The translations under genes and the position numbers were made by a program. Below are positions 22,746 to 35,535 of a DNA stretch of 64,000 nt, piece after piece (the first letter of the stretch is position 1; each line of letters starts with the position of its first letter). The notes under the pieces are model-generated. The model was given only the letters and a program-made list of their open reading frames with translations, did not search any database and was not told the DNA's origin. Source of the DNA: Patagioenas fasciata (Eukaryota > Chordata > Aves > Columbiformes > Columbidae); contig NC_092520.1 in assembly GCF_037038585.1 (NCBI RefSeq), positions 9,440,501-9,504,500 on the forward strand, given 5' to 3'.

Positions 22746-25700
22746 AAGGCTTTAGTAGAAAACCTCTGTTTGGGGTATGAAATATTTTGCATATTTGACC
22801 ACAGGTGTTATATCAGGAATCGAAGTTATGGAGACCATCAGCACTAGGTCTCACAACACCGGTATATGAGGGGGACCCGGTTCCCAGCATCACCGCCTTC
22901 CTCTGCCCCATCTCAGTGGGATCTCCAGCACATGGGGTGACGTGGTGTGATCTGGGGGCTGCCAGGAGCCTGTTGCCCCACCGCAGGGCAGCAGGAGCAG
23001 CCTGGGTAGTCCTGGTTGCTGGGCACTGAGCTGGGATTTGTGTTTTCCAGCACCATCCCACTGCAGCAGCCAGAGTCACGTCCCCATCTGACCTGAGAAA
23101 ATCCTGTTTGATCACTCTTAGGTTTGACTGAGACCCTTCCTTGCCTCCTTTTTTGGGTTATTTGGGTTTTGGTTTGTTTTGCTCATTTCTGTTGTTAGCT
23201 GCCCTCAAATCTCCATAGCAATGTCTTGCCTTATGATGCAGCCTCTGGACTGATGTGCAGGGAGACTTTTTGTTATGTTTGTACCAAACACTGGCACCTT
23301 CACTGTAGTCGCTTGCTTCCAAGTGCACTAATTTTCCAGAAATCCTATTGCTGAAGGGACAAGCCATAGCAAACCATATGCCCAACAATGCATGCTTGCT
23401 TTTTGGGAAAGATCTGTAGGTGGAAAATGAAATGGGAACAGTCTGCAGGATTTAATGAACTATTTCACATGATCCCTCTGAATTTAAGACATATGGTGGC
23501 TTCAGGTCACACAAGGCTTCACAGGAGACCAAGTAACATTGCTATTATATTCTTTAATAAACACGGAAATCAAAGTCTGCAGCTTCTGGGTTCTGCACAT
23601 ATTTTTGTCACTTTGAGCATAATGTGTGCCTGTTAAATGTTCTTACCAGGGCAGAACATGTTATATTAAAACGCATGTCAAAGAGAAGGCATGGCTTGCT
23701 TTGGTCTGGGGGGTTCTTATGCTACTTACCACTGAAGGTTTACATTTGCTCTTAATACACTGTATGCAATTTGTTTGACTTTCAATAAAAATGACAGACA
23801 GAATTAATAACAGCTCTGATATCTCATGCATTCCAAAAATATCTGTCTATCTACACAGTGGATGTATGAAAGTACATAGGATTCTTGTCAATAAAATTCT
23901 TCTGCCTTGCTCAAAGAGAGACTTCTCATTAGTTTGGGAAAATGCTTTATTTCCTCATTATGATGGCTCACTTTCATGCCTCTGGAAAAATATTTAAGGT
24001 AACTGATAATTTCTAAAGGATAAACCTTTCACAATGCTACTGCCTAAATTTGCCTTTTGTTCATTTAAAAACAAAAACAATGTTCTTTGTGCAAAAGGAT
24101 GAGGCTATATTGTAATGCTCTTGGACACACTGGAGAAAGTACATGGTACTATTTAATTAAAGAGTTTTATCAATGTACATTAACCTCAAATTAAAGTTGT
24201 GTGGTCCAAGAGGATGCTCGCATTTCTGAACTTTAGAACAGTTTGGAGATTGCAAACCTAAACTGTTCTACAGGGATCCATCTGGTACCCCCACTGGTCA
24301 GCAGCACACATGGACCATGGTCTTACACCACATACTAAATCAGAAATCGCATCACTAGATAGTTGGGTCTTTTGAGGGTGGGCCAGCTATATGTGGCCAG
24401 GGCTGGGAGTTATCTTTGTCCTTATACTTCTCAGACACTTCCTGACAACAAAGGAATGGTTAAACTTAGGACTCTCAGATTCCAATCTCTGCCTTAACGA
24501 ACAGAAATTCCTGTGTATATTTTCCTGCCAAGTTTTATCTTGTCTACTGTACTGCTCTTTCTTCCTCATCACTACCATCTGGTGCTGGAGACATTCCACT
24601 TTGTGTTGTCTTAACTGGTTATCACAGAGTTAATGAGTACCTGGGTAACACGGGATGGAGACATGTTCTATCCTTCCCACACATCCTGTTTATTCAGTGG
24701 GATTTCCCCCTCTCCTCAGCTTTATTTATGATGCAGTAAAAATAGATCAACAGAGTTCCGAGCAGTATTTATTGTGAACAGAGTTTACTTTTAATCAAAC
24801 TATGTGGTCTTTCTATAAAATCAATGACAAGACTGCTATTAAATACCTTTGAAGTTCTTCATAGCCTCCAACCTCAAATGCTCTAGCAAAACAGATCCAT
24901 TAAAGCCTTTATCTAAGAGATAAAGAAGGTGAGTAATAGGAGCTTGGAAATGAAGCTGGCTCCATTGCTTTTGGGTGTTGAATAACTCTTCAAATACCAA
25001 TGGGCATGAGCAAGCCCAGTCTAGGAAGGAAAGGAAGATAAGAACATGTTTGGATGCAATCCATCCTCAAGTTGATGCAAATGATGAGGGAGCCGCCTTC
25101 TCATGAACAAAATCAAAGTTTTATGTCAAACACAGTGTCAAGCTCAAGGACTATCTTCATGTCAGAAATGCAAACATCTACCAGCTCTTGTATGGTCTGG
25201 CTACCAACAAACCTTGGTATCTTAAACAGCACAGGATTTATGTTGTGTGAGATCCAGCTGCTAGATCATGTCTATCCACAAGGTGATGGGTGATGTTCAG
25301 ACCTTCCTCTTGACCAATGACTGAACACCAAGAGCTTCTTCTAGTAAGGTCAAAGTCAAGAGGTGTCTATGAAAGCACTAGACCAGGAGTGGGAGGAGCT
25401 GATCTATAAATCAGTAAAAATGCCATCCAGCCAAAGAAAAGAAAGTATTAGAGATTGAAATCATGAGGTCACGATAAGCAAGTCTGCTGTAAATGTACTA
25501 AACTGAAACCCTTCTCCACCTCTGCACTATTTCAGTGGGAAATACTCCTCCTCAGCCTACATGAAACATTTAGCGAAACTGCAAGTTCCTTGGAGAAGAC
25601 AGTGAATACAAAACCTCTCTCCCAGCCTCACTCACCAGGCTTCTCAGTCCAGTCCTCTGCTGCTTCCACAGCCAGTTACCTCTTTACTGGCTTTTCTTCC

Positions 25701-25841
25701 TCATTTTAACCTCATTCCTTCACCTGGGCTGGTTCCTATTACCAGTTGTCTGAGCTGGGTCCTCATGTCCCCATGGCGATAGGACAGGAAGATGTCCTGG
25801 GCATGCATTCCCTTCTTCAGCCTATATGTCACCTCTGCATT

Positions 25842-26195
25842 AGAATAATAGAATCATTTCGCTTGGAAGAGGCCCTCAGGATCATTGAGTCCAACCATAT
25901 CCTAATCAACTCTAGCACTAAACCATGTCCCTAAGAACCTCATCTAAACACCTTTTAAAGCCTTCCAGGGATGGTGACTCCACCACTTCCCTGGGTAGCC
26001 TGTTCCCATGCCTGGCAAACCTTTCCAAGAATAAATTTTTTCTAATATCCAATCTAAACCTCCCCTGGTGCAACTTGAAGCCAATTCCTCTCATCCTATC
26101 ACTTGCTACTTGGGAGAAGAAACCAACACCCCCCTTGTTAAAACCTCCTTTCAGGTAGTTGTAGACAACGAGAAGGTCTCCCCTCAGCCTCATTG
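25842..26195 (-). mobile_element. CR1 LINE 3' fragment
   Basis: Begins AGAATAATAGAATCATTTCG, continues 'ggatcattgagtccaaccat' and 'ccaatctaaacctcccctgg', and fades after 'aaggtctcccctcagcctca'. About 350 bp, same general subfamily as the copies at 17160 and 34054. Confidence 0.92.
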
Positions 26196-29100
26196 ACTCC
26201 AAAGCTGTATCTTTGACTACCTGTCCCAAACCAGATCCCCCAAGTCAGTCTCACATTAAAATTTAGATCCTTCTCAATTTGTCTGTGACTTCTTCCTAAT
26301 CTCAAATTTCCAGCTGCCCATTAATTCTTTCCTTTTTCCTACTCCTATAATAAACATTTCCATGTTGAATTAAAATGCTTCTTTCTTGGTGCTCCTGGGA
26401 GTCTGGGACAGCCAGAGCAGAGCAGACACCAAGTCCCAGCCCTCGGTTCCAGCTCCAGCTGTAGTTCTTCATCATTAGGAAAGTCAATATTTGCCTTCAG
26501 TGTCTTCAGCTGGAGCAGTCATAGAGGCCTGGTGGATTCAATGCCTTTGCAGTCAGGTTAGTGCCAGGCTCTGGTTGGCACCAGAATCTCATGAGTGTAA
26601 ATGGTTTCAGCACGTAGACAAAAAGTGAAAGCTTTGATCATGCGGAATAAGGACCGATTCCTCAAAGATGGTACCTGTTTGCACAGAAGCAGCTTCTGTA
26701 GAGCAAATATAGTGGGTTTTTTTCATTATTTATTTCTGAGAGCTTAGAGGTTGGTTGGACTTGGGCAGCCTTTTAGAAAACAAGAAGAGAAATGCAACAC
26801 TGCAAACATCTGGTCTGCTATAAGTAGAAGTACCTCTTCCAAATCCAGCAGTACTATAAAAACCTTTTTTAACCCGAAAATGTTGCCTTTTTTTTTTTTT
26901 AACCTGTGCAACCATTCCTTTCATCTTATTTCAACTGAGGAATGAGCGAAGTTTCCAAGAATACATCAGCAGAAAGCTGAACATCAGGAACATCACTACC
27001 TTACATCTCGAGTTTTCCAAGATCTTAGAATCTTTAAGCAGGATCTCAAGACCTTTACGCAAGATCTCATAAAGGACAGTAGCAGGGAACCTCAATAACA
27101 GGCAGAGTCAGCGAGCTCAGAGACTTGCAGCTGAGGGCTGACGGGAGTTAGGGAGCAGAGGATCTGAGACAGGTGAGTTCAAGAGCTCCACAGTCACTCA
27201 AAGTGTTTTGAAGGCAATGCCGGGAAGAGATGCATATGGAGTTGGATGACTCGAGAAGACAGAGCGTTAAGGCAGCGAAAAGGATGTGAAAGATGGACTG
27301 CACACCTATTCTTCATTTTGGCAACTGTTGCCCAATTACAAGTAGAAGTTGGTGGAAACCTCCTTTCCACCTCCCCAGTGGAGAAGAAAAGCCCTAATAG
27401 AAGAGGGAAGAAAATTGGCATGGAGGAAGAGAGGCATATCTGAAGGGGAGGGCAAGATGATTGCTTTCCTTGGGAAATATGATGTTTTAGTTGAGTTAGA
27501 AGACAAATTTACTTCAAACTTGAATAACTGAATGGTATCACTATAAAGAAACTCTATAAATCATTTTCACCCTATTACACCACTTCATCTAACCTGTGGA
27601 AGAGGATGACAACTCAAACAGCTGTAGAGCTTTCTGACAGGAGTCAAATATAAATATCTGAAGCAAAATAATCTGGACAGATGTGATTTTAGATAGATTT
27701 AGTGTGTCATAAATTTGGGAGAATTACATTTAGGATTAAGTTTTAAATGATCTGACAATTTAATTCTGAGCAAGAATTCTAACAGGGAGTAAGTACTAAG
27801 ATTTAACCTTCCATGGATTTTTATGCTCTGTTGAACAGAAGAACTCAAACCATATTGGCCTGTTTGGAGAATTTAGTTGTAACTGAAAGAGAATTTAACA
27901 CCAAACCATTTCTCATTTCATACAAGACCCAGAAGGAAGATAATCCAGTGATCAGAGGTTAGCCTGAAATTCAGACCTGGATTTACTTTCCCTGTCTATG
28001 TAACCATGCACAGATTTGGAAGACATTTAAATGTCAAACTCCAGCATAATAAAGAGAATTAGTCTGGGCTTTAGCTTCTCTGGATGCAATTTGGGCTGAG
28101 TAAATGCAGATGTCCATGATTTGATAAACATTTCTTCACAGTCAATGAAGAGGAGAAGCCATTTGTGGGTCACGATTCAAGTTTCCCTAAAGTTGATGTT
28201 TAAAATAGATCAGATGAATCATGGAATAATATTGTTTCTCTCTATTGTCTTCAAAAGGAGCTGAGGGCTCTTAGCTCAGTTACAAGAGGGCAGAACTTTC
28301 CTGTTTTGGAAAGGTAGCTGACATCTAAAATTGTTAAATTTGGAAGGTGCTCAGACACTGGTCTAGTCACATCAAAGTACTATAGATAGATTTGAAAGGT
28401 CAGCCTAGAACACACTTTGTTTCCTCTTAAAATTCAAAGGCGTTTGAGTCAGATGTGAGCTCTACTGCACAACTTTAGGGCTTCTGCCCATCTCTGAGAA
28501 GTGTTCTGATTTTCTGGGATCCAGTGAAAACCATTGATGTTAGGGAGGATTGGGAAGCCCTCAAAGGAAAATACAAACCCTAATCACCAGGCAGACCTGG
28601 GATGTTTCCCCTGCACTGTCACTCCTTTCCTTTTGCTACTTTATTTACTGTGCCACAGGCCAAATAAATTAAGGAAACGATAATTAAATGCAGTACTGAA
28701 AAACAACAAAAAAAGTCCTTAATCAGGCATGCCCAGCTTTGCACATGTATGGGGCTTTGCATATTTTCATTGTATTTTGTAAGTTCACTTTTCATACCCA
28801 ATTTCAATACTTTACCCGTCTATTTGCAAGGGGTGGGTTTTTTCTTTTATGGTGACTACAACACTCTGGACACACCTGCTCTGGAAACCACCTTGAAGTC
28901 AGGAAACCTGTGCTTCATATCTCATTCCACATTTGGTGTTGTTCTGATCCTCTGACCACATCAAATGCAAGCAGGAACCACCACATTCACCAAAAGGCAT
29001 TCCTGCTTCCACCAAATCCCTTCTGTATTGCTTCAGGAACAGGAACATTGCTTTGACCTTCAAAGAGGTTTTCCTGTTTTTCTGACACCATTTGTAGGTG

Positions 29101-32100
29101 CCCACATTGGTGCCAAATCCCTGGAACCTTTATGAGAAATGCCTCCATTCCTTCCTGTCTACTTGTTTCCTCCCAGACGCTTTCTGCAGCATTTAGCTAC
29201 TAACTGTTTTCTCCCTTTATGTGTGACGTTTCTAAATCCATGCAAGATATTCTAGCACGAATCTCAAAGCCATAGTGTGTTCTGGTTTGGCTGGGCAGCT
29301 CATTGCTTCTCTATCTTCTCCATCTCACAAAGTTCACGTGCGTGTTGTTGTACAGGCTCCTTTAGAGCTGATGCCCTGATGACGTGTGCCGTTTAAATAT
29401 GCTGTGAAGCTCCCACATTAAAGAAGTGTTTTAGGATACCACTGTATTACTGAGCAAGATTTGAGGCTGTGATTGTGGGTGGAGAAATTTTCCCACCACC
29501 ACCTTCAAAACAACCCAGATCACATGAAAACTTGCTCATGGCTTTTCTTCAGAGCGTTGCAAGACTATCTGGGGGAAATTCAGAACCAGGGTTTTTGCAA
29601 CTCTCAACGTGCTTGAGGATCATCATGTGCAGAAAACCTGCGATATCTCAGTGACTCTTATTCCAGGAATGTGGGCATTAGGATGCAATTCGATTCCACA
29701 GGCAGTACTTCCCCACCCAAGAGTCTCAAAAGTGACATATATATTTTTCACTGCTTTCTATGGGTTTGCTCCCTTTGAACTGTGAGCATAGCTCCACTCT
29801 CTCTCTTCCACCAGTTTTCTCCACATGCTTCCACATCTCCCTTTGACATAAGTTTCTTCCCTGAGAATTCCATTCTTATTCGTTGCACTCTGTTGCCTGT
29901 AATTCACCTCTTACCTCTGAAAAACTAAGATTTATCCTGTCTTTTTTACTACCTTGCTTATCATATGGAAGGAAAATGACACAAAGGTGCTCTGGTACAT
30001 GCTGAATGGGTGCCTAAATGAGCCAGAGAGAGAGAATAGGCCTTCAGAGCAGCCCCAAACTGTTCTCCTATAATAAGCTCACAAAAATGATCCAGAAGAT
30101 CTTCTCAATGCAAGTTTCATTAGAGTATGAACACCAGGCAATTAAAAAAGGCTCCTACATCTCTGCTGGCCCTTGTGACACATCTGGAAGCAAGGCGTCA
30201 GCTCACTCGGGGTCTTTCTGAGGTGCAGCAGACTACATGGAGTCCTTGGTCATGCTTTCCTTTCCCTTCCCGCTCCTGCCCTTCTCACATCCCTCACAGC
30301 TTCTCTGTGGAGCTGCAGGACCACAGCTCTGAGCTGGGACACTCCTCCTGCCCCCCATCTCAAGACACTCAGTTGCCTCCAGGCAATGGATAATTCCCCA
30401 TCCACTTGCTCCGGTCCCTGAAAATATGACGTGAGCTGGAGCAAGCAGATGAGAGGTGTCCTGTCCTTCACAAGCACATTGGGTGGTTTTGTCCTCTGGT
30501 CAGGAGATTTGTTTTCCATTCTCTCAGTTGTTCCTGGTTCCTACCTTGAAATTCGCTCTGATGGCAGCTCCTGAGTCTTCTCCCTCTTTGCAGGCTGTCA
30601 CTTGGCTGTTCTGTCCTTTTTGCTAGTGGTTTTGGGGAATTCTAAAATTTCATAGAATTGCTGTATTGCCTGAACTGCACAGTGTGCCAGCAGGCCTGGC
30701 AGTGCCTCTGGCTTTTACAGCTGCTGGATTTTTAGCCTTTTTTTTGTCTCACAAGTCTTACAAGAGTCTTAAAAGTCTCTCCTGCTATCATGTCCTTAGT
30801 AGCACTCTAATAACTTTAGCATCAGAGACAGTAATGGCAAAAAAAGATTTATTTCATCATCTAGTTCAACCCTCTGCTGTTGTGCAATTATTCCCCGGGG
30901 AGCACTTCAGGCTCCCATCCAAGAAGTTTTTATGTTTAGCTTCAATCTCAAAAGCAGCTCTGTGAGCGTGATAGTGCAAGGCTCATCGTCTGCCTTTCAG
31001 CTATTTCAAAAATTAATTTGCCCAAAGTACAAATAAAAGGTTATTTTTTTCCCCCCTTCCAACAGTCAGGCCCATAAACTGTTTAGAACATCAAAGCCAA
31101 ACTGCGTTTCTTCTGGCTCTAACTTCATTAGCCAAAAAGCATCTGCAACTGGAAATGAATCTGCAGCTGTGTTGATGGTTTGCAATCCAGAGTTAAAAAA
31201 CTCTTCGCTTTCTCACAGATCTGTTAGCGCTTTGTAGCGAGCAGGAGGGGAAGAGAAAAAAATCATATTGTAATTAATATGAGTAATAATTTTAGAAGAG
31301 TGATCTTTATTGAGTAACATTTGTATGTATCAGTATTTCAAGGTACTCCATTTTTAAAAGGCTGCTTAACTCTGACAGTCACTTTACGTAAGACATGAAT
31401 CATAATCCATCCAGATCAAGTTTGATTAGACACACTGACTTCATTAGTGGTAAGCGGGAGAGGGGACAGATGATTAACACAGCTCAGTAAAGCAGGAGAC
31501 AGTTTTCTTCTCTTGAGCTACCTTGGGAGAAACTACTTTTTCTTCCCTGTGCCTCTGTGACCCTTCCCTGGGGAAATACCATTTACTGATTTGTGCCTTT
31601 TGCCTTATGAATGGCTCACGTGATATGAGAGAGCCACAAGGCCAAAGGTAGCCCCCAAATTGTCATTTTGTTGAATATGCAGAAAATGCACAACACAAGC
31701 ACCCACCCTGTCCTAGGGGTCTGAGCCATTTTGTGGGATGTTCAGCCACACTCACTCACTGGGCTAGTGTGAGGATTAGTTCGTGCTTATTGAATGTATT
31801 TTCAAGAGGTCCAGACATGTGTAGTGACAAAGCTCACATGGCCAGAAACAGTAAAAATGACCACAGATGCAATGTGTTTTTCAGACCCTTTAGATGGATT
31901 AACAGAGAGATAAATGAATGCCACGCAGAGGCTTTCCCATTCCTTTGATTAAAAAAAAATAAATTGTTTTATTGCTTAATTAAAACCCGCAAGTCTGTTA
32001 TTCCCCTCATCCACCCATCATCACACATGGTTCAGCCAAAAAAGCACTGAGCTGGGAAGGTCACCAGATTTCCCACTTTCCCTCTTTCCATCACTTGCGC

Positions 32101-32336
32101 CCAGACCTTGTTGCTATGGGGTTAGCTTTGCTCAGGGGGTTTTAAGCTGGGAAAGTCCCTTTTTAAGGCTCAGCTTTTGGAACCTAGCTGACATGACAAA
32201 GAATGGCAGGGTTGGGCATTTGTACCACGCTTGGAAAACATTAGCCTGGTCCCAGCCCCATGGTGAGGTTGCACACAGAGGTTCACAATCCCATGGTCCT
32301 TTTTGCCATTAGAGTCATGATGTGGCCAGTATGGAA
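26196..32336. other. Intergenic, no gene seen
   Basis: About 6 kb of AT-rich sequence that, unusually for this window, contains no clear CR1 copy. A weak CR1-like 'catctagttcaaccctctgc' at about 30860 is too short to call. No exon with paired splice sites was recognised. Confidence 0.6.
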
Positions 32337-32379
32337 GGCCTGTCTGCATCCTATCTTGGCCTGTCTGCAATCGTATCTT
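32337..32379. repeat. Imperfect 21/22-bp tandem duplication at a CR1 5' junction
   Basis: GGCCTGTCTGCATCCTATCTT (32337-32357) is followed directly by a 22-base version with AATCG in place of ATCC (32358-32379). The second copy runs straight into the CR1 homology. Confidence 0.8.
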
Positions 32380-32979
32380 GGGCTGCATCTGGAGTGTGGC
32401 CAGCAGGTGGAGGGAGGTGATTCTGCCCCTCTACTCCACTCTGGTGAGACCCCACTTGAAGTCCTGTGTCCGGCTCTGGAGCCCTCAGTGCAGGAAAGAC
32501 ATGGACCTGTTGGAGAGGGGCCAGAGGAGCCACAGGAATGATCAGAGGCTGGAACAGCTCTGCTGGGAGGACAGGCTGAGAGAACTGGGGTTGTTCAGCC
32601 TGGAGAAGAGAATCTCTGGGGACACCTTATTGTGGCCTTTCAGTGCTTAAAAGGGGCCTGTAAGAAAGATGGGGAAGACCTTTTAGCAGGGCCTGTTGTG
32701 ACAGGACAAGGGGTGATGGTTTTAAAATAAAGGAGAGGAGATTCAGGCCAGACATGAGGAAGAAATTTTTTACACTGAGGGTGGTGAAACCCTGTCCCAG
32801 GTTGCCCAGAGAGGTGGTGGATGCCCCATCCCTGGAGACATCCCAGGCCAGGCTGGACGGGGCTCTGAGCAACCTGATCTGGTGAAGATGTCCCTGCTCA
32901 TGGCAGGGGTGGCACTGGATGAGCTTTGAAGGTCCCTTCCAACCCAAACTACTACATGATTCTATGTTTCTGTGATTTT
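32365..32979 (+). mobile_element. CR1 LINE 3' fragment, including the ORF2 C-terminus
   Basis: Begins in the C-terminal part of ORF2 (WREVILPLYSTLVRPHLKSC is readable in one frame), continues through the [13 protein letters not shown] region and the 3' UTR, and ends in variant octamers ATTCTATG, TTTCTGTG, ATTTTATG. About 610 bp. It shares extra sequence beyond its 3' end with the copy at 41742. Confidence 0.94.
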
Positions 32980-34053
32980 ATGACATTGTTCCATAGCACA
33001 CATCTCCCACTGTCCCATGCAGAATTTACTGGTGACGGTTCATGTTTTGTAGGGTAGCAGGAGGAGAAGAGGACTCAGATGGGGTCTGTGACTTCTCCAT
33101 CAAGGGTTAGGCTTGGGCTGGGGGATGCAGGCAGCTCCTGCCCAGCTGCAAGCAGCTCTCAGTGCTGCACAGGTCCTCATGATGCAGAAGATGGGAACCT
33201 GAGACTTATAAAACAATTTTGTTTTAAAATAGTCTGTACCCCTTGGAATGTACTCTCTCCTTCTGGGCTGAGCATTTGCAAAACGTTACTTAATAGAGAC
33301 ATAATGTAAAATCCCAGTTCCAGACGCACCCAGGTCTTAGTCCAAAAATAATCAAAATCTAGGGCTGGAACCACATGCCAGTTTTGCAACTGGCTCCTTG
33401 ACAGCAGTTGAACTATAACCACAGAATCAATCAGCCCAGCACTTTGGGAGGTTGAAACTGAGGCCAGATTTTGAAATCTGGGACCTCTCTTCAGTGATTT
33501 ACAGCATACAAAAAGAAATTCAATAATAAGCCTGGTTTAGCTTGATAAAGCCTTTGGGTCGGCAAAGAAGCACTTCCACATGTTCAGATCTGTCGTGTCC
33601 CTCTGCTCTTTTTACAGTGAAATCCTTGCACAGCATGAAGACAAGTTAGTATTTTCCCGACTTTTTGCATGGATTTAAAGTTAATTCCCGTTTTTCTGTC
33701 TAAGGAGGGATGGGTCCAAAAGAAGGGGTCTTTGCCGAGCAAGGAGGCAGCTCAAAACATGGACAGCATGTGTCACAGTGGAGCAAATGGCATTTCTTTA
33801 CTGAATTTGTCGATGAACTGTTTAGTTCTGGGTTTATTTTTGCAGCAATGGATCTCTCCCCTCACTTGGGACTTCTAGGACCTTTGTTCTGCAAATATTT
33901 CAGAACCATAAAAAGTTTGAAAAACAAGAGTTACTACAAGATATTAAACGCTTGTGGTGTTTAAATGAGCAGATGATCGTTTTACCAAACGCTATCATTT
34001 TGGCCATATTTTTCTTGTGCTGTCATTTTTGATAGCTTATTTTTTTCTGTGTC

Positions 34054-34528
34054 ACAGAATCATATTGGTTAGAAAAGACCCTGAAGGTCATCAAGTCCAA
34101 CCATACACCCAACGCTGCCAAGTCCACCACTAAATCATGTCCCTAAGAACCTCATCTACACGTCTTTTCAATACCCCCAGGGATGGCAACTCAAACACTT
34201 CCCTGGGCAGCCTGTTCCAGTGCCTGACAACCCTTTCCAGGAGGAAATATTTCCTGATATCCAATCTGAACCTTCCCTGGCACAACTCGAGGCCATTTCC
34301 TCTCATCCTATCACTAGTTACTTGGGAGAAGAGACCAAACCCCATCCATGCTACAACCTCCTTTCAGGCAGTTGCAGACAGTGATAAGGTCTCTCCTCAG
34401 CCTCCTTTTCTCCAGGCTGAACAGCCCCAGGTCCCTCAGCCGCTCCCATCACACTTGTGCTCCAGACCCCTCACCAGCTCCGTTCCCTTCTCTGAACTCG
34501 CTCCAGCACCTCAAGGTCTTCCCTGTAG
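34054..34528 (-). mobile_element. CR1 LINE 3' fragment (mosaic partner B)
   Basis: Begins GTCACAGAATCATATTGG, then 'aaggtcatcaagtccaacca', and extends through 'ctccaggctgaacagcccca' to 'ccagcacctcaaggtcttcc'. About 475 bp. The inner 175 bases are 174/175 identical to the copy near 17.5 kb. Confidence 0.94.
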
Positions 34529-35506
34529 AAGAGGTCTGTGAAGCTGCTGCCAGCAAAGTGATGGTAACTGGATAGCGTCTGTACATTTGGAAATCTTGTT
34601 AAATGATATGCACGGCAAGTCTGTTAAAACATGCTTGTCTGGAGTTCAGAAGGTATTTTGCACAAGGAACTGTTCCACTGCAGCCTTCTTTTGCCTTTTT
34701 TGTTAAAACACAAAATTAAATTATTGTTAAAAAGAGTACTTGAAATGTGATCGGAACAAATTGTCACCAGGTATCCTGAGTGATGTGGTAGCTGTGCAGC
34801 AAGGCTCCGGCCTGCCTGAGCTGTGCATCTCAGCTTGCAAAGAATGGGCTGCTTTGAAGCTGCGTCTCAGCTCATGTACACGCATGTGCTAATAAAATGA
34901 TGTAGTGATGAACATTTATATCTGCGTGGCACACAGGCAATGAGAATAACTGGTTCTAGAGGTCGAAAGACCGTCCATGTGGAAAGACAAAGGATGCCAT
35001 TTCAGATATTCTTAGCAACCACCACCTTCCAGTGCAGTGTGTTTCATGGTCTGGAGGTAATATCTAGCAAGTCCCTCTGCAGCTCCTACAAGAGGTTATA
35101 AATCTTCATGTTGCAGAGAACAGCTACTAAGAGTTCCCACCCATCTTTTTATTGCAACTAGCCCTTTTTTGATTTTTTTCAGCCTTAGCAAAATGCAAGT
35201 TGTCACTAATAATACTTTCCTATTCAGATACATTTTTCAAGTGATGATCTACTTTCACGTCATGTGAAGCAAGTATTCTGCATTGTACACATATTTTGCA
35301 GATAGTAATGTGCTAAGACTGAGAGCAATTCCAGGAAATGGGTCTTTACAACCTTACCTTATTGCTGGATGAATTAGGTTATAAATGGCATATTCTAAGT
35401 TTCCAAATGTGATTTTGAGACTGAATGATAAGAATGCCCAGGTCCTTTTGTCTGAGCTGAGGTAGAAAAAAATGTGAAAGAGTATGGATGTGTTCGCGTG
35501 AAGCTG

Positions 35507-35535
35507 GGTTTGTTTGGTTTGGTTTGGTTTGTTTG
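35507..35535. repeat. (GTTTG)n-like microsatellite
   Basis: About 29 bases of GGTTT/GTTTG units. Simple low-complexity repeat. Confidence 0.8.

Noticed and set aside
30840-30920. Possible CR1 end ('catctagttcaaccctctgc')
   Set aside because: Only about 20 bases resemble the CR1 terminus, with no octamer and no further blocks; insufficient.
32627-32947. Conserved-looking peptide (MGWKGPSKLIQCHPCHEQGH) recurring at 32.6, 41.8 and 54.5 kb
   Set aside because: It is the antisense translation of the CR1 3' UTR. Its conservation is that of the repeat, not of a protein.
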